NCBI GenBank assembly: GCA_002421475.1
Contig: DIJW01000046.1
Coordinates: forward strand, 1-15,406
DNA from: Thiomicrospira sp. UBA5634
GTDB taxonomy: Bacteria; Pseudomonadota; Gammaproteobacteria; Thiomicrospirales; Thiomicrospiraceae
DNA length: 15,406 nucleotides
Direction: 5' to 3'
The notes below the pieces were generated by a model. It ran no database searches, was not told the origin of the DNA, and saw only the letters and a list, made by a program, of their open reading frames with translations. A program made the translations under genes and the position numbers. Of the stretch, positions 13,875 to 15,406 are shown piece by piece. Position 1 is the stretch's first letter; each line of letters starts with the position of its first letter.

Positions 13875-15076
13875 GCGTGCGTTTATCCACTTTTGCCTGG
13901 CGTAATTTATGGCGTAACGCACGCCGTACCTTAGTGTTGATTAGCGTGTTTACCCTCGGTATTTTCACCATGCTGTTAATTCAGAGTTTTTTACAAGGCT
14001 GGATAAAAAGCACGTTTGAAACCACCTACAAAAACCTCTCTGAACCGATTCAAATTCATCAACCGGCGTATCTCGATAACCCGGAAGTAGAACACTTTTT
14101 TGCCTTTGATCAAGCCATCACCGACTTCTTAGACAAAGCCGACATCCAATATACCCAGCGAGTTCGGGTTGGCGCCACCATGCAAAGTGAATATGACAGC
14201 GTATCGGTGATGGTAGTCGGTATTAATTCGCGCACCGAACAAGGCATTTCATTTTTGAGCGAAGCGATAAGCCAAGGCGAATATCCAAACAGCGCACCAG
14301 GCCTGGTGATCGGTGAAAAACTCGCCAAACGCCTCACCACTCAAATCAACCGCCGAGTGGTATTAATGACCCAAAAAAATGGCGGCGGTTTAGCCGAAAT
14401 CGGTTTGCCGATTATCGGTTTATATAAACATCCTGATCCGCGTGTAGAAGAAAGCTTGGTGTTTATGCCACTCAAACCCGCTGCCCACTGGCTAAATATC
14501 GGAAATGGCATTCACCAAATCGGCATTATTCCGCACAGTGATAATAAAGCGGTGATTCAGTCACTCAGCACACAGTTACAAGCCGCCTTGCCGGAATTAA
14601 GCGTACAAACCATCTGGCAACGCCAGCCGGTGCTGGAAGCCACCATGGAACTGTCGGATAGGATGATCTGGATTTGGTTAGGTTTTGTGTTATTGCTGAT
14701 GATGCTGGGAATGCTCAACACCTTGATGATGTCGCTGTACGAACGCCAACAAGAATTTAATCTGCTCTATTCGCTCGGTATTAAACCGCTGCGTTTGCGG
14801 CTGTTAGTTAGCTTTGAAATCATATTTATTGTGCTGGTATCCACTGCCTTGGCGATCAGTTTTATGCTCGGCTTAGTTGCCTGGATCGGTGATGGCATCG
14901 AACTTAAACAATTTGCTGAAGGCGCGGCGCAATTCGGCATGGGCACCACGTTGTACTTATTAATTGATATACCGAAATGGACCGATGTTTTAGTCGCGAC
15001 CTTAACCACTACCATGCTGTTTAGTTTATGGCCGGTTTGGAGTGCCACCCGCCACAGCCGGCTACAAGCACGTTAA
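13871..15076 (+). CDS. FtsX/MacB-type ABC transporter permease, second subunit
   Basis: Second FtsX-like permease (401 residues), a paralogue of the preceding gene, as in LolC/LolE pairs. Both begin with a W/RNLWRxxxRT motif before membrane segment 1 (here about 20-40). A periplasmic domain follows to about residue 262, then segments 2-4 at about 265-287, 312-340 and 373-392. ERQQEFNLLYSLGIKP after segment 2 is the ATPase-contact loop. The start overlaps the previous stop by four bases. The ATPase gene begins 43 bases downstream. It probably pairs with the first permease in a heterodimeric transporter. Confidence 0.88.
   Translation: MSVRLSTFAWRNLWRNARRTLVLISVFTLGIFTMLLIQSFLQGWIKSTFETTYKNLSEPIQIHQPAYLDNPEVEHFFAFDQAITDFLDKADIQYTQRVRVGATMQSEYDSVSVMVVGINSRTEQGISFLSEAISQGEYPNSAPGLVIGEKLAKRLTTQINRRVVLMTQKNGGGLAEIGLPIIGLYKHPDPRVEESLVFMPLKPAAHWLNIGNGIHQIGIIPHSDNKAVIQSLSTQLQAALPELSVQTIWQRQPVLEATMELSDRMIWIWLGFVLLLMMLGMLNTLMMSLYERQQEFNLLYSLGIKPLRLRLLVSFEIIFIVLVSTALAISFMLGLVAWIGDGIELKQFAEGAAQFGMGTTLYLLIDIPKWTDVLVATLTTTMLFSLWPVWSATRHSRLQAR
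14295..14308. repeat. Iterated palindrome, exact copy with 14-base dyad
   Basis: CACCAGGCCTGGTG, exact core at 14296-14307, encoding APGLV in the periplasmic domain of the second permease, in the same frame as the copy in the first permease. Confidence 0.85.
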
Positions 15077-15119
15077 AACCGACGTTCAGGACACCAAGCA
15101 AAACAACCGAAGGACTCAC

Positions 15120-15406
15120 ATGCAACCGATTCTACGTATTGAACAACTTTGCAAACATTATCATGATGGCGACAAAATCATCCAAGCGGTTGATCATGTC
15201 GATTTAACGATACAAAAAGGCGAGTTTATTTCGTTATACGGCCCGTCCGGTTCCGGTAAAACCACCCTCCTGAACTTAATTGGCGGTCTAGAGCGTGCCG
15301 ACAGCGGTGATATTATTTTAAACGGTCAATCCACCCCTAAACTCAGCACCGACCAACTCACCGATTTGCGCCTCAATCAAATCGGTTTTATTTTTCAATC
15401 TTACAA
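15120..15406 (+). CDS. ABC transporter ATPase, LolD/MacB type (partial, 5' end only)
   Basis: The first 95 codons of an ABC ATPase, cut by the window edge. The Walker A motif GPSGSGKT is at residues 41-48, and the Q-loop glutamine is at 93 in GFIFQSY. The segment NLIGGLERADSGDIILNGQ is typical of the LolD/MacB/FtsE group that powers FtsX-like permeases. AAGGA at 15110-15114 precedes the ATG. It is the third gene of the permease operon and is expected to energise both permeases. Confidence 0.93.
   Translation, partial: MQPILRIEQLCKHYHDGDKIIQAVDHVDLTIQKGEFISLYGPSGSGKTTLLNLIGGLERADSGDIILNGQSTPKLSTDQLTDLRLNQIGFIFQSY

Noticed and set aside
2054..14308. DNA uptake signal sequence or CRISPR-like repeats
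   Set aside because: Known uptake signals are non-palindromic and often paired as terminators; CRISPR repeats are tandem with regular spacers. These copies are single, palindromic and irregularly spaced.

Overview
The window looks like chromosomal DNA of a mesophilic, moderate-GC, autotrophic gammaproteobacterium. The best guess is a sulfur oxidiser of the Thiomicrospira/Hydrogenovibrio/Thiomicrorhabdus type. This rests on a form IA RuBisCO operon of the cbbLSQO type, a periplasmic DsrE-like protein and gammaproteobacterial envelope genes. The genus is inferred, not proven. No carboxysome genes are present, so this is a soluble RuBisCO with its CbbQO activase.

Layout. (1) 1-6593: CO2 fixation operon. 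A CbbR-like dyad and -10 box (10-40) precede cbbL, cbbS, cbbQ, cbbO and a class II aldolase-like gene with an unusual extra C-terminal domain. The cbbS-cbbQ gap holds a series of stem-loops, and the cbbQ-cbbO gap holds a long inverted repeat. (2) 6594-7384: a monocistronic Mn-type superoxide dismutase with its own promoter and a strong terminator; one of its four metal ligands appears to be replaced (His to Gln). (3) 7385-9076: an LpxR-type lipid A deacylase and a small ABM-domain monooxygenase-like gene, ending at a bidirectional terminator. (4) 9109-11337: a minus-strand arsB arsenite transporter followed by a secreted DsrE-like protein, divergent from arsR. (5) 11347-15406: envelope transport genes. 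A secreted LolA-like protein directly follows arsR; then comes a DUF3392 membrane protein on the opposite strand; then two FtsX/MacB-type permeases overlapping by ATGA, and an ABC ATPase cut by the window edge.

How they work together. cbbLS fixes CO2. CbbQ and CbbO remove inhibitory sugar phosphates from RuBisCO. The aldolase-like protein probably acts in the same carbon cycle. ArsR/ArsB form a minimal arsenite efflux module. The LolA-like protein, the two permeases and the ATPase probably form one envelope export or lipoprotein-handling machine.

The least expected signal is a short perfect palindrome, ACCAGGCCTGGT, present six times exactly and several more times with one or two changes, inside genes and between them. 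By chance about 0.001 copies would be expected in a window this size. It behaves like a highly iterated palindrome (compare cyanobacterial HIP1) and is the main candidate for an undescribed genome-wide element here. Other items worth checking are the superoxide dismutase ligand change, the aldolase fusion, and helically phased A-tract repeats at 12499-12542.
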